Shown here piece after piece: positions 23,491 through 35,090 of a DNA stretch of 64,000 bases (its first letter is position 1; each line of letters opens with the position of its first letter). The stretch is from contig OY987232.1 in NCBI GenBank assembly GCA_963920705.1, positions 7,566,200 to 7,630,199 on the forward strand, in the 5' to 3' direction. The DNA comes from Odiellus spinosus. Lineage: Eukaryota > Arthropoda > Arachnida > Opiliones > Phalangiidae. Under the pieces are notes generated by a model. That model was not told the DNA's origin, did not search any database, and was given only the letters and a program-made list of their open reading frames with translations. The translations under genes and the position numbers were made by a program.

Positions 23491-24902
23491 TATAATTGTA
23501 TTATATCCTAAAAATATATTTCTTATCATTACTAGACAATTATTTTATCGCCTGGCCACAATTAGACACTATTCTTATAATAGCCTTAATATTACGATTC
23601 AGTCGAACTAAGATCTGGGAATCCACTCGGAATGCCGATGCTCGTAAACCATACTTTTATTGTGACTACACTAAACGTAAGCTAATTATAAATAATCTTC
23701 ATATCCCTTATATAACTAGGTTGTTTATTATCTAGGACACAAATTTTGTGATTAATCGACTTAATGACGGCAGCATTGTTGGTCGTTCTGGTCCTTATTT
23801 GAAATTTTTAGAGATATTGTCCTTTCTTTTCGGATTCAAGTATTATATTTGTCATAGACTAGCTCCGAGAATCAATTCGCTAATTGTAATTATTTGTCTG
23901 GACAGATATCGTTTGGTACTACCGAAAACCGGAACCTTCGGGATAGATACCGGAATGATTGGAATGCTTCTAAGAAAGGTACGAAGCTACAATGAGACCA
24001 AAATATTTTCACGGATGATTTCGTTTAAAATTATAAATCTTTCAACGATTTTTCGGCTTTAATCACGACCCGTAACCACCGCGAATTGCTTCGGCTAATT
24101 TTAATCATATTTTAAGTCTAAAATGATTAAATATAATCCGTATAAGTTGCAGTTAGGGTTAAAAAATATTTAAAATATTTGCTGTAGTTTAGTCAGTATT
24201 TTCCAGATTTTTAAATTTTTTATAGCAATAGACGGTTTTAAAAAATAACCCAGGAAACCAATGAAAAAGGCGTTAAAAAGCACCCGTTTGTATTTCGGAT
24301 GTTGCCTTTTTCAAAGGTTGTTTCAAAGTATAGGATTTTCTGTATAGGATTTTCTATACTTTTGCCAACCTTGAAACCTTGAAAAATAGCCGTTAAATAG
24401 GACCCATTTCTACGAAAGATGTTGCCTTTTTCCAAGCTTATAACGAAGTCAGATTTATTTAATCGTCTATTGTTTTAAGCGTATATATTGAATTATATTT
24501 TAAATCCTACTTAAAATTGTAGGAAGCTGATATTACGGGAAACTGTCTTTTGGTGTCACCATGGCGCCTAAAAGTCGTCTCCTATTCACCAATATTTTAC
24601 CAAGATGAAATAATTTTCATAACGAAGAAGGTGGCCAGTCATCTGGCATTGTGGAAACTTTCTATTCAAAGCTTTAAAAATTAACAGCCTATTCAATTCG
24701 TAATTCAAGTCTAATTTAATTTTGCACGAAATGCTTTCATCTAATCTATTTAAAATGTTACCGGTCTAAGAAAATTTAGCGTATTTGATTGGTATTCAGT
24801 AGTTAATTTAAAGTTAATACGCAGCTTAATCCACCAGTAAATAAAAATACAAACAAATAAACTGGAAATAAATTTAAAACTGATCATCAAAAAACTTTAT
24901 GA
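23491..24902. other. No gene recognised; one local duplication
   Basis: Around 24250-24440 a segment ending GATGTTGCCTTTTT occurs twice about 120 bp apart. Plus-strand frames of 79 and 104 codons (23496-24062) have low-complexity AT-driven composition and are not called. Confidence 0.35.
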
Positions 24903-25400
24903 GGTATATTCGAAGTTGCGTCACGTGATAAGTTAAAACTCAGTGCTCCACGAGGAATTCTTATTGGTGGAATTTTAGATCAAAAGGAAAAACGTTTGGT
25001 TGGGAATTTATTAGATTTGATAACTGCGCAGGGACATCAAAGAGACTTAGATTAGATTTATCGAGAATTTCAAATTCATTTTAATGGTGTGAAGTATAGG
25101 CCCAGTAGTGGGTGTATTGTAATTACAACTATGAATGTTGATAATCTTTATACAGGATGTTCTCAAAGGGGGAATGCAAACCTAACGTCGCTTCCTTATT
25201 GTTTAAAAAGGCCTAATCCAACCGTAAACAAATTTATAAACAAATATTTAACTAGAAATAAACTTATCCAGGAAAATTCATTTAGTTCAGCTGAATTTCT
25301 TCGCATTAATGGGTCAGCGACCAATGAACAAAGCTATTCATTAAGGCGAGATCTAGATTGGTCGTTGATCCATCAATGTGAAGAAATTCAGTATAAATAA
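24903..25400 (+). pseudogene. Unidentified, probably decayed coding segment (165 codons, one stop)
   Basis: One frame is open from 24903 to 25400 except for a TAG at 25053-25055. It reads LKLSAPRGILIGGILDQKEK, NLLDLITAQGHQRD, stop, IYREFQIHFNGVKYRPSSG and so on to RRDLDWSLIHQCEEIQYK. Composition looks protein-like rather than AT-noise, and both sides of the stop fit one protein. No domain was recognised. It could be an old mobile-element or host-gene exon. Confidence 0.35.
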
Positions 25401-26038
25401 AATATAATTAGACCTATATGCTTAATTATTCTTTCAATGCTTCATACAATTAAATTTTTCATATTTTATTTTAATTATTTAACAATATTTACCAACCTTT
25501 TTTGTAATATTTGCCTGATGTTCTTCCAACTTTGCGATCTCTGACACCTCAGAGGATATTTAAGTTAAATTTCATGGTCTAGTTTTTGTAATTTTTTATA
25601 ATTCGGCTCAATGAACTTCTCAAAGAGGTATATTTTTTTGGATGAAACAATAAGGTTTGATTGACTTTTAAATCTGATATGAAGTTAAATAAATTCTTAG
25701 CTCTTTTAGAAATATTAGTGTAGTAAATAATTTTAAAGTAAATTATTCCAAACATAAATTAAACGTCTGGCGTCTTTTACCAGAAATTTGTTTATCTACG
25801 CGTTTGCACGATTGGTTGATTGATATAGTTCTACAGAATAAGGTATATTATTAGAGGAAATTGCGTTCTACAATCCAAAATATTTAAACAGAAAATTTTC
25901 TTATCATTAAATTGATTTTAAAAATCATAATTAAAATTAAGATTTAACTATGCAATTACTGTCGATCAATTAAATTAAAATCGTAATATAATCAAATATA
26001 ATTATGATTCATCAAAGTTATAATTTGTAAAGTGGCTA
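25401..26038. other. 3' flank of the lipase-NACHT-ankyrin gene
   Basis: AT-rich; should contain its 3' UTR on the minus strand. No other feature seen. Confidence 0.4.
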
Positions 26039-27992
26039 TTACCACAGAGACCCATATGAAGAACTCATTAAAAAAGATCCCGATAAAGGTTCTAAGACTT
26101 TTGGCGATTTGGCTCCGTTATCCAATAAAAATTGAGCAATTTCGACTTGTTCGTACATATTGGCGATGTCCAATGGAGTTAATTTTTGTTCGCAAGTAAC
26201 TTTATTAATATCCGCGTGATTTTCCACGAGTAACTCAACAATATCTAATCGGTTCGCAGCTGCAGCAAAATGCAACGGTGTTCACCTTTATTGTTCTGAA
26301 CATTAATATCGATACCATGATCAAGAAGTAATTGCAGCAAATATGTGAATAGATTCAATGAAATTGAGAAGGTCTCGAATAAATAATAATAACGAAATAA
26401 CGAAGTGAATAAGAACGGATAGATAGAACGCCAGGTTCGGTTTCGCACTCGCTCTTTATGTAATCGTAACGTTCAGCAGCGGCCAAGTGTAGAAGAGTAT
26501 TCCCGTAACTATCCACGGCTTTTACGTTTGCCCCTTTATTAATCAAGAAACGCATGATTTCATCGTGACCAAAAACCGTTGCTAATAGAAGAGGTGTATG
26601 ATTATCGTTGTTCTTCGTGTCAATTGCGGCGTTATTTGCGATTAGACATTCAACCACTTCATTACGACCTTTTACGGCCGCGAAATGCAGAGGCGTCTGA
26701 TTAACCTTATCAGTCGCGTCAATGTTGTCGCGAAAATTGGGAAAGTTTTCGATGAGAAATATAACAACATCATACCAGCCACTTACGGCCACGTGATGCA
26801 GAAGAGTTGGTCCATTCTCGGGAACCAATTCCACATTCGCTCCCTTTTCGATTAGAAAAAGCGCGATAGCTTTTTTACGATATTCGAAAGCCATGTACAA
26901 CGGTGTCTTGCCATCTTCATCCAGCGCATCAATATTGGCTTTGTGTTTGATAAGACTATCGGCAATTTTTATGTTACCATAATAAGCCGCGGTATGTAAC
27001 GGGGTTAGTCCATATTTATTAGACGCATTGACGTCAGCTTTATTATTAATAAGATAATTGCCGATTTTAGCATGATCATTTTCGTACTCTAATGACAATG
27101 CCGAGTCACCATGATCATTTATCTCAGCCACTTCATTAATCAAGAAATTCACGATTTCCGCGTGACCATTTTCTGTTGCCAGGTGAAGAGGCGTATTATT
27201 TTCATCGTCCTTCGAGTTAATAATGGCACCCTTTTTGATGAGGCATTTAACAATTTCCTTCCGACCATTTTCGGCCGCGAAATGCAGAGGCGTTTGATTG
27301 TACTTGCCTGCAGTCGCTTTAATTTTGACACCTTTTTCGATGAGAATTAGAGCAACATCCTCCCAACCATTTTCGGCCGCGTGATGCAGAAGTGTTGGTT
27401 CATTCTCGGGAACCAAATTCATATTTGCTCCCTTTTCGATTAGAAAAAGGGCCATATTTTTTATTCCTTTCTCGAAAGCCCGGTACAACGGTGTCCTGCC
27501 ATATTTATCCATTGAATTAATAAAGGCTTCTTTTTTTAAAAGAAGTTCCACAATTTCTTTTTTATGACTGTCAATCGCAAAATGTAATGGAGTGAGTCCA
27601 CGTTTATAAGAAGCATTGACGTTAGCATTATTACCTATTAGATAATGGACGATTTTTGCATGACCATTTTCGCAAGCTAATGATAATGGCGAGTCACCAT
27701 AATTATTTATCTCGTTCAATATGTCTTTTCCTGCCGGAGGATTCTCGACTAAAAATTTCACGCACTTTTCATGACCGTACTTACACGCGTAATGCAAGGC
27801 GGTCAAGTTTTTCGGATCCCAGTGAATGTATAAAATCATGTCAATATCTCCTTTCTTTTTCCCAAGTAATTCGATTAATAACTCTAAAATGAAAATGTTT
27901 TTTTCTTTCAAAGTTACCATCAAAGCCGTTTCACCACCTTCATTACGATAGTTGCTTGAATTTTCTTTCCAATTCCTAACCACGTCATCAAC
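26039..27992 (-). CDS. Ankyrin repeat region of the lipase-NACHT-ankyrin gene
   Basis: About 15 ankyrin repeats. Open from just after the TAA at 27995 down to about 26460, with units such as LTALHYACKYGHEKCVKFLV, DSPLSLACENGHAKIVHYLI, TPLHFAAENGRKEIVKCLI and NTLLHLAAAERYDYI. The reading is then disturbed over about 110 bp: the repeat started by LLHLAAAERYDYI resumes as YLLQLLLDHGIDINVQNNKG at about 26345. A one-base loss near 26277 shifts into TPLHFAAAANRLDIVELLVE and a last repeat, ending GSYGSLW-like and TAA (26041-26039), directly followed by TAG. Repeats share strong internal identity, so unequal exchange is likely. Role: ligand sensing or autoinhibition, by analogy with STAND proteins. 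Confidence 0.85.
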
Positions 27993-27995
27993 TTA

Positions 27996-30232
27996 ATTTT
28001 GAAAAACGACCCGCGATTTTTCTGTTCTCTTGTCGCTTTTTATTTCACTATCGAGAAAGGTTCTCAAAACTTTATACTCATACTTAACCAGAATTTCGTT
28101 CGTTAGAGCGGCTGATATAGTGGAATCGTCACACGTCAACAAATAATCCACAACGAAATATTCGGCGTAGGATCGATGGACGAAATTTTGGTGTTCATCC
28201 ACGATGCCCACTCTTAAGAGTTCAGACTGCAAGATTTTAATATCTTCATCAGTCAATAATTTTTCATCTTTCCCCATTATCAATCGCAAGGCGAGCATTT
28301 GGTGAAATCTGCGTAAATGGAGCTCAAAGAAATTTTTCTTTATAATAGCCGATGGATTGCCTTTATCGTCTAGTCCTTTATCGGTATGATAAATCGAAAA
28401 TTTACTCTTAATAAATGATTCGTACAAATTAGCCAATGATAGGCTGACTTTTGCAATATTTTCAATGCTTTTACAATTGACCATAATGTACTCGGCCAAC
28501 AGCTTACATTGCAAAGGAATTCCCATTATGTTTTCTTGGTCTTTCATTGACAAGGTCAGTTTTTCGATACAATATTTAGCGATTTCTTCCTTATCTCCAT
28601 CGATAATAAAGCTTTCTCCAATAGGTGTTGTTGAATTTTCCCAAAACCTTTTAAGTAAATCGATTTGATCTTTCTTTTGTAATGGTTCCATCTTGATGGC
28701 AAGAGTTCCCAATTTTTTTTATAACTCCGGGCGTGGCCGAGTCGCGACGAAAAGATTACGGACACGACAGTAACTGAGTGAATCGAGTAATTGAGTCACG
28801 ATATCATCGTAATTTGGGCTGATTTCGTCAAAGGCGTCGACAAAAAGGAGCACACCTCCGTGACTCACTAAGTTATATTCTAAGATTTTTTTTTCCAATT
28901 CAATCAGTTCCGTACCATCGTTTTTTAACATCTCTTCCAACAAGAATTTTACGGGATTTTCTTCGATTTTCTTTGTTAAAATATGGCGATTGGCTCTTAG
29001 CGAGCAATTTTTTCAACACTTCCGTACAGTCGTTTAAATTAACTCTAACAACCCATTCGCACGGAAAAAGCTCTTTATGTTTTGTGGCTAAAGTGGTTAA
29101 AACGGTTGACTTGCCCATACCAGGACCTTCCGACATCGTGACTATAATTCCTTCAGGGAGTTCGTTTAAAAGAGATCTATCTTTCTTTTCTTTGAAAATT
29201 TGACTTTTGTTTTTTTCCAGGGCTTGTCGTTTGATTTTAGTGTTACCACGGCTTGCCTTCCAATATAAGCGGTGATCTTCGTAATGTATCCAATGACAAT
29301 TAGACATAGGATTTGAGAAATCGTCGTAAGATTCATTGATGAATTTGTATTTTTCTCTTGGAAAATCGTTTCCTAGATAAGACTGAAATTCTTCAATGAA
29401 ATCCATTTCATTAATTCCACTTAATACTAATATATCATTATCAATAAATTCTTCAAAAATATTTGGACTAATTCTTTCATAATATTCGAAAGTGCGTGGT
29501 ACATAATAATGTCTGGTTTCATTTAAACCTTCAAGTTTCGATCCAATCACGATGGTTTCGTTGTTAATCAATTTCGTCAAACTTAAAGAATCAAATATGT
29601 CACCAACTATGGATGAATTGTATCCAATGACGTCACCGAAGCTGACTTTTTCTTTTTGGCCTTGAAACCTAACAACCTTATTGGACAAGAGTTGCGAAGG
29701 TTCTTTCAAATCATCCCATTTAAACCCCTGGCAAGGTATTTTTTCATAACTTTCACCCAACTTATCCGTGTTAATTTTACTTGTATTCTTTTGCTTCCGA
29801 GACAAGAGAAGAATTTTAACTGAATCAATGGTAGTCAAATCGTCAATCAAGTTATTCAAAGTATCAATTTGGCTACTGTCTAAGACACTGTCTTTACATT
29901 CCAGTAAAACTATCGTCTTTCCTAGAAGTTTGGATGTCAAAATTTCTCGGAACTTGAAAGATTTATCCACAGTGATTAAGGATTGGATTTCCATGGCAAA
30001 GTGATTTTTCGAAAGACTTCCATGACGACTCGAGACATTTTAGAACCCTCGCCATGACTAAATCTGTACAGTAGTCGGTTTCAACGTGACCCATCTTGAC
30101 ATCGGTGTCTTGTACGAACGATAACAGGCTCCGGTTTTTTGATGAACGGAACATTGAGACAGTACTTTTCAATTTATTCAGATAATCGGCTGTGGTGATA
30201 ATGTAGATTTTTTTTCTAGCTTCCAACGGACT
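27996..30232 (-). CDS. NACHT NTPase region (Walker A/B, sensor, winged helix)
   Basis: The segment starts in frame after the TAA (ARKKIYIITTADYLNKL). After the frameshift near 30008 a linker of about 250 residues leads to Walker A SEGPGMGKSTVLTTLA (about 29140-29095), Walker B GGVLLFVDAFDE (about 28865-28820; the extra acidic pair is the NACHT signature) and sensor NLFVATRPRPEL ending at the TAA of 28721-28719. The frame resumes KKLGTLAIKMEPLQKKDQID and reaches NFVHRSYAEYFVVDYLL (about 28190-28140), the winged-helix motif common in arthropod NACHT-ankyrin proteins. All nucleotide-binding residues survive. The disruptions are a frameshift at about 30008, one at about 28965, and the two TAA codons that bound this part. 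Confidence 0.82.
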
Positions 30233-30235
30233 TTA

Positions 30236-32293
30236 AGCATTCTTCATCTCCTTTTCTAAACCCGGGTAGAGTTTAACCAAGTATTTTACAAACGGTATTA
30301 GTTCTCGGAGATTGGAACCTTCAACGCAAGTAACGAAATTATCTTCCAAACTCAATTGGCCTAAACGATTTACGACATAGTCTTTGTCTTCTTTAGTTAA
30401 ATCTCCAAAGTACGTCTCGGGTTTGAAGAACTCCTGAACTTTTCGTAGCCAATTAAAAACTTGTAGCGTTTCTAATTCCAATTCGTCGAAAACAGTCTTG
30501 CAAAATTTTATCTCTGTTTCAACTGCGGTAACTTGATACCTATTTTGCGTAAAAAGTTTACAATTCAATTTTTGTTTCTCGGCGATAATTTCGTTTAAAG
30601 TAACAGATTCCGCTTCGTCGTTAAAATCTTTCAATTTATCGGCGCATTTAAAAAAATAGTCATATTGTTCACCCAAAAAGGGTTCCCCGGATAAAAACTT
30701 CGCGAAATGAGATAATGAAAAAGACACTTCAATCTTCGGCCAATCAATTACTCGCTTCATCTTGGGTGCAGAAGTTTCGGCGAAAAATGAAAGAATTACT
30801 TCCATTTTATGCGACTCAAACGAGTACGTTCCAGTTTTATTATAATCAATTTTGGGGTAAATTCTAAACAAGGCCCCAACGTGTAAGTTACAGCAATTAA
30901 CCAAGTTAGGATATGACAAGTAACTGGTGATATCTAAGTTACTTATACCGATATCTTTGCCGTGGTAAAGGACGCCAAAAGAATTCGCCATTAACGATAA
31001 CATTTCTTGACACCCTGGGCTTTCGAAAACTTCCGTGTGGGCGTGATAACCAATCGTTGTCCTTCCCACAAAAATAGTTTCAGCTTTTTCTAAGTATTTT
31101 AGGGAAAACGTAGTGATTTGGGCCAACCAAGCTCCCAATGAATGTCCGGTGAAGAAGATTTGCCATTTTGCAATGTCCTTGACCTCCTGGATGGCGACGT
31201 ACACGTCGTGCGCGAATGTGCAAGCAGAGTTCATTTGACTAACAAATTTGTTTCCAAAAATTCCTGTTAGAAAATTTAAAACATTATACATATTAATAAC
31301 CAATAATTTTAGTTAAAAATAGTTTGTCTAAACATGTGGGGATTAAGTTTTTTTACAGGGTTCGTACAAAATTTCTAAATAATTTCCCTGACCAATTTTA
31401 ATACTTTTCTCACAAAAATTTTCTTACGAGCGAGTTGCTGGCAATTCCCACATTTTAATTGACATCGGGGTCAGCTGATAGTTTACTCGGAATATGAGCA
31501 ACAATTTGAATCTTTAGGCAAATATTTTCAGTTCATAATAATTACGTTTCAACTGATTGGTAAACCAATCATAAAAAGTTCCTTGACAAGTACCAAAATA
31601 TTTATTTTCCTTGACCTTTTTCAAATTCCCTGACTTTTCCCTGACCTTTGGGGCCACTTTCCAAATTCCCTGACTTTTTGGGCCAATTTCCAAGTTCCCT
31701 GACTTTTCCAGGTCGTGTACGAACATCGGAATTTAGTAGATTTTATCCAATTAATAAAAATTATACGAATTCCGAGCTCTATGTCGGAGAGTTTGAATTG
31801 TTAACTGTACTAGTCTAAGGATACTTAAATAACTTAAAATTTTTATATACCAATGATTAATTACCTCTCATGTCAGTGAAATCAGCCCCGGCACTAGTGG
31901 AAACAGTTCCACGATGTGCTATGACGATTTGCCGCTGATTTGGTTTCCAAAAAGCAATTCCAACGTAACCATTCCAAGTGGCTTTGTTGACAGCCGCTGT
32001 TAATGTTTCCCATCCGTCGGGTATCTTCTTCGCCTTAAGTCCTTGTCTCTTTTCAAAATCTGAATCCGATTCACCCTCCTGTCTATCTTCGTAGGCTTTC
32101 GAAGCGAATGTGGCAAATTCGTAGGTTGAAGGATATGATTCCACATTTTTTAATTCTTCAATATTTGATATTGATGGTGAATCATGACGCATTTTTTCAA
32201 TCGCGTTCGCTACATCTCCTTTGAAATTTACATTGGTAAATATCAAATCAAAATCGTATTTTAATTTATCCTTGAAAGGTATTTTAGGTTCGT
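30236..32293 (-). CDS. Lipase class 3 region of the lipase-NACHT-ankyrin gene
   Basis: An alpha/beta-hydrolase of the Lipase_3 family. Exon 2 (32293-31865) ends with QIVIAHRGTVSTSAG, the HRGT block near the oxyanion hole. Exon 3 resumes at 31263 with IFGNKFVSQMNSACTFAHDV and reaches FFTGHSLGAWLAQ, the GxSxG elbow with the nucleophilic serine. Further down lie HVGALFRIYPKID and long helical sequence. Acid and histidine partners could not be fixed by eye. No signal peptide precedes it (MDEDEPKIPFKDKL), so it is intracellular, as expected for an effector fused to NACHT. It is uninterrupted up to the TAA at 30235. Read alone it gives a lipase of about 489 residues. Confidence 0.82.
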
Positions 32294-32626
32294 CTGTAAT
32301 TAAAATATGATAATTATTTAAAAATTTCGTGTAAAATCAAAACCATAATTAAGGAATTGATCGATTTTTCCGTAAAAAGTACGCTCGTGTGTTCTTTGAA
32401 ATTTATTACGCAAAAATAAGATTGCTTCGCGCCCTTAAAAAAGGTTCTTTATCAGTTTCCGGTGAAACTCACGATGGGACAAAGATTAATTGTTAGAGAA
32501 AGAGAGATGTAATATTTTTAAAATTATGGTTAGTGGTTCTAATTTAAATATTTTAGAAAAAACGGATAAAGTCGACGAGCAAATCGTTCAATCTTTTTTG
32601 GTTCGTTTTTGGGGGGGGGGGGAATT

Positions 32627-33175
32627 CGATCAAATGGAACCGCGTTTTATTGATCATTTTCGATTCGATTAAATGGAACAGCGTTTATTCGATCAAATGG
32701 AACAGCGTTTATTCGATCAAATGGAACTGCGTTTATTCGATCAAATGGAACCGCGTTTATTCGATCAAATGGAACCGCGTTTATTCGATCAAATGGAACC
32801 GCGCTTATTCGATCAAATGGAACCGCGATTTATGAATCATTTGCGATTCAAATAAATGAAACCGCGTTTTTTTCGATCATTTCCGATTCGATCAAATGGA
32901 ACCGTGTTTTAGCAATTTACGATTTGATCAAATGGAACCGAGTTTATTCGATCATTTTGCTATTCGATCAAATGGAACCGCGTTTATTCGATCATTTTGC
33001 TATTCGATCAAATGGAACCGCGTTTATTCGATCATTTTGCTATTCGATCAAATGGAACCGCGTTTTATCTATCATTTGCGATTCGATCAAATGGAACCGC
33101 GTTTTATCTATCATTTGCGATTCGATCAAATGGAACCGCGTTTTATCTATCATTTGCGATTCGACCAAATTCAAT
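32627..33175. repeat. Intronic minisatellite with nested 24/39/40-bp units
   Basis: The core unit is TTCGATCAAATGGAACCGCG plus TTTA (24 bp), tandem at about 32690-32825. Further on it alternates with spacers: a 40-bp type with ATCATTTTGCTA (about 32940-33060) and a 39-bp type with TCTATCATTTGCGA (about 33060-33170). It lies in intron 1 of the lipase-NACHT-ankyrin gene. A G11 run precedes it at 32611. Open frames here are products of the repeat (FDQMEPRL), not genes. Confidence 0.92.
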
Positions 33176-33555
33176 GCCACGTACCCCAAAAGATATTTCC
33201 ACCTTTTTTGGATGTTAAAAACAGCTTTCAATATGGCGACGAGGATGGGGTGTTGTCAAATTCGATGAAGCTTTCTGATTTTCATGATTATTTGAACGAT
33301 TTACACCAAAGCGAAAAGATAATACAAATAACGAACGGGCATTAAAGTGTACGAAAAAGTTTTGGTTTTTGAGGAATTGGGAATTATAACTCGAACAAAG
33401 CTAAGCATGTAGATCGCTAGTACCTAAGCCTTGTACGCGCTGCTACGTAATCCTCGAAATTGATTAAATAATATGCGAAAAATCATTACGATCGAAATCT
33501 ATCAATTCGAGTTAATATTAAAAATTAAAATTTACCTTCGTCCATTTTTTCTTCC

Positions 33556-33572
33556 GTGTGTTACTTGAACAT
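33556..33572 (-). promoter_or_regulatory. 17-mer shared upstream of two minus-strand genes, copy 1
   Basis: ATGTTCAAGTAACACAC on the minus strand lies 11 bp upstream of the ATG of the lipase-NACHT-ankyrin gene. The identical 17-mer occurs at 35388-35404 upstream of the membrane-protein exon. Exact matches of this length are unexpected by chance in 64 kb. It could be part of a shared 5' UTR, core promoter or duplicated leader exon. Confidence 0.35.
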
Positions 33573-34295
33573 CAACCCAATCCGAAGTGATTAAGTTAAT
33601 TGTTACCAGGCGTTACTTGTAAAAGTAAAGGTTGCTTTTACCGATAACGAGCTATTATATTAGTTGACTATCTAATCTTTTACCTATAGAGATTTCATCC
33701 CCTTTCTATAGTATGAACGAACTCTTTTTCGGTTATATTTTAGAAGCTAAGGCTTAAATTATCACAGTGCACTAATACTAAGTAATTTTTCATCATTTTT
33801 AATATTAATTTTTAAACAAGAATTAACAGTCAAATCTAAATTAACTTATCCGTGTTAATTACAAATTTAACCCGGCAAAATTACAACCAATCAAACATTG
33901 GTAAATAAACTAATCGTGAAATTAGTTCAAAGAACTCCAGCAGGGTTCTTCTAAAATTTAAAAATGAGCTAGTTCTTTCCAAAACAAGGTTAGTTCTCTA
34001 TAAAATCTAGTTGACATAAATCTATCTTTGCAATTTGCTGGTTTACGATTTGAATAGCCAGGTACCTCCTTCTATTTGTTACGTTTATTACAAGTACAAC
34101 AACAAAAAATATAATAACGAATGAAAAATATGGTGTAAAAAACGATTAGTGAAATGACGGAGGCACCAAGAGCCAATAAAAAAAGTCCAATATTGGACAC
34201 GATAATATAAAAGGGAAAAAGCATAATGAATTAAAAGCCCATCTAGGGAAGGGTTCATCCCCGAACACATCTATAGAATATATTGAATTAGGACT
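33573..34295. other. Intergenic, upstream region of the lipase gene
   Basis: AT-rich spacer that should hold the promoter of the lipase-NACHT-ankyrin gene and the 3' UTR of the membrane-protein gene. No clear TATA box or repeat was identified. Confidence 0.35.
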
Positions 34296-35090
34296 TCAAG
34301 CAAAAAATGATCCTTCATATTCAACCTCTATTGGCATCATAACTTTATCAATTTCCATGTATCTTTTAAAACTCTTCCAAAAACTCTTATCCAAGTTTCT
34401 TTCTTGTTCAACATCGGAATTTCCAACATTCAAAGTATCTTGGCGATCATTAAGTTCACTTAACTCCAAATGGTCATCGTGTGTTTCAACCTTTTCGTCT
34501 GGAACGAAATTATTCGAAGTATCTTGACCATGATTAAGTTTTCTTAGCTTTAAAAGGTCATTATGAAGCTCACAATCAATTGCTTTATCAACACACTCTT
34601 CCATCATAAAGGCGACGAATCTTATTCCAAGGAAAACCAGGACAAGTACCATCTTCTGTGGTATTAGACCTTGTACTTCGTTAACTGGATCGTCAAGTAC
34701 CATATCCATTCTTTCTTCCGCAGTTGCGTTAAGTATTCTCTCATATTCGCCATCATCGTACTCGCCATTAGCATTTTTCCATAGTACAAATGCAAAGTAA
34801 AAACCGTACAAAACGACTCCTATGTAAATGCTGAGTCTTTCCAAGATCCAATACTTGTTGGTATACATCATGACATCGTAGAATAATTCTACGCCGATCG
34901 TCGCGAACGAGGCAATATCAGCGTTTGTGGGCATGGTAAGATCGTGGTTATAAACGATGAGAATAACTATGCTCAGAAAGAACACGTTATCCAAAAGACG
35001 GAATATCAAATGCATGGCGCTCATGGCACGGTATTTTGGGGTTGTCATTAGATTCAGCAAGATGTTTTGTTCATTTAATGTCGAGTCGCC
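34296..35090 (-). CDS. Multi-pass membrane protein of unknown function, terminal exon
   Basis: Open from a splice-acceptor-like AACAATTCCTAG to TGA at 34298-34296, 264 residues. If it starts at its own ATG (35048-35046, MTTPKYRAMSAMHL) it gives 250 residues. Hydrophobic segments: FRLLDNVFFLSIVILIVY, LSIYIGVVLYGFYFAFVLW and KMVLVLVFLGIRFVAFMM, so about three membrane spans. Between the last two is an acidic loop (NGEYDDGEYERI, AEERMDMVLDDP). The C-terminal 90 residues are charged and hold a short duplicated element (LLKLRKLNHGQDTSNN and LELSELNDRQDTLNV). I do not recognise the family. The acceptor and phase suggest at least one upstream exon, perhaps near the shared 17-mer at 35388. Confidence 0.6.
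   Translation of the reverse strand, partial: GDSTLNEQNILLNLMTTPKYRAMSAMHLIFRLLDNVFFLSIVILIVYNHDLTMPTNADIASFATIGVELFYDVMMYTNKYWILERLSIYIGVVLYGFYFAFVLWKNANGEYDDGEYERILNATAEERMDMVLDDPVNEVQGLIPQKMVLVLVFLGIRFVAFMMEECVDKAIDCELHNDLLKLRKLNHGQDTSNNFVPDEKVETHDDHLELSELNDRQDTLNVGNSDVEQERNLDKSFWKSFKRYMEIDKVMMPIEVEYEGSFFA

Larger units (their letters stand above)
26039..33545 (-). pseudogene. Lipase (class 3) - NACHT - ankyrin repeat protein, NLR-like; multiply interrupted
   Basis: STAND-type sensor protein of about 1,880 residues, expected to be cytosolic: ankyrin repeats recognise a ligand, the NACHT NTPase oligomerises, the N-terminal lipase acts. Exon 1 is 33545-33536 (MDE plus one base, donor GTAAAT). 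Exon 2 is 32293-31865. A long exon 3 runs from 31263 (acceptor TTTTCTAACAG) to TAA at 26041-26039. Phases 1/1 agree at both introns, and intron 1 holds a minisatellite. Within exon 3 the frame is broken by TAA at 30235-30233, a frameshift in an A-run near 30008, another near 28965, TAA at 28721-28719, TAA at 27995-27993, a disordered stretch at about 26460-26340, and a one-base loss near 26277. Between breaks all domains are intact and well conserved. This is a young pseudogene, or a real gene with base-call errors; the nonsense codons make errors alone less likely. Confidence 0.8.

Noticed and set aside
26039..30235. Alternative genetic code (TAA read as an amino acid)
   Set aside because: The lipase gene also has frameshifts, it ends with TAA followed by TAG, and IR-bearing animals use the standard nuclear code. 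Three point mutations explain the data more simply.
32650..33345. Open frames in the GATCAAATGGAACCGCG minisatellite
   Set aside because: Repeat-driven and located in intron 1 of an antisense gene.
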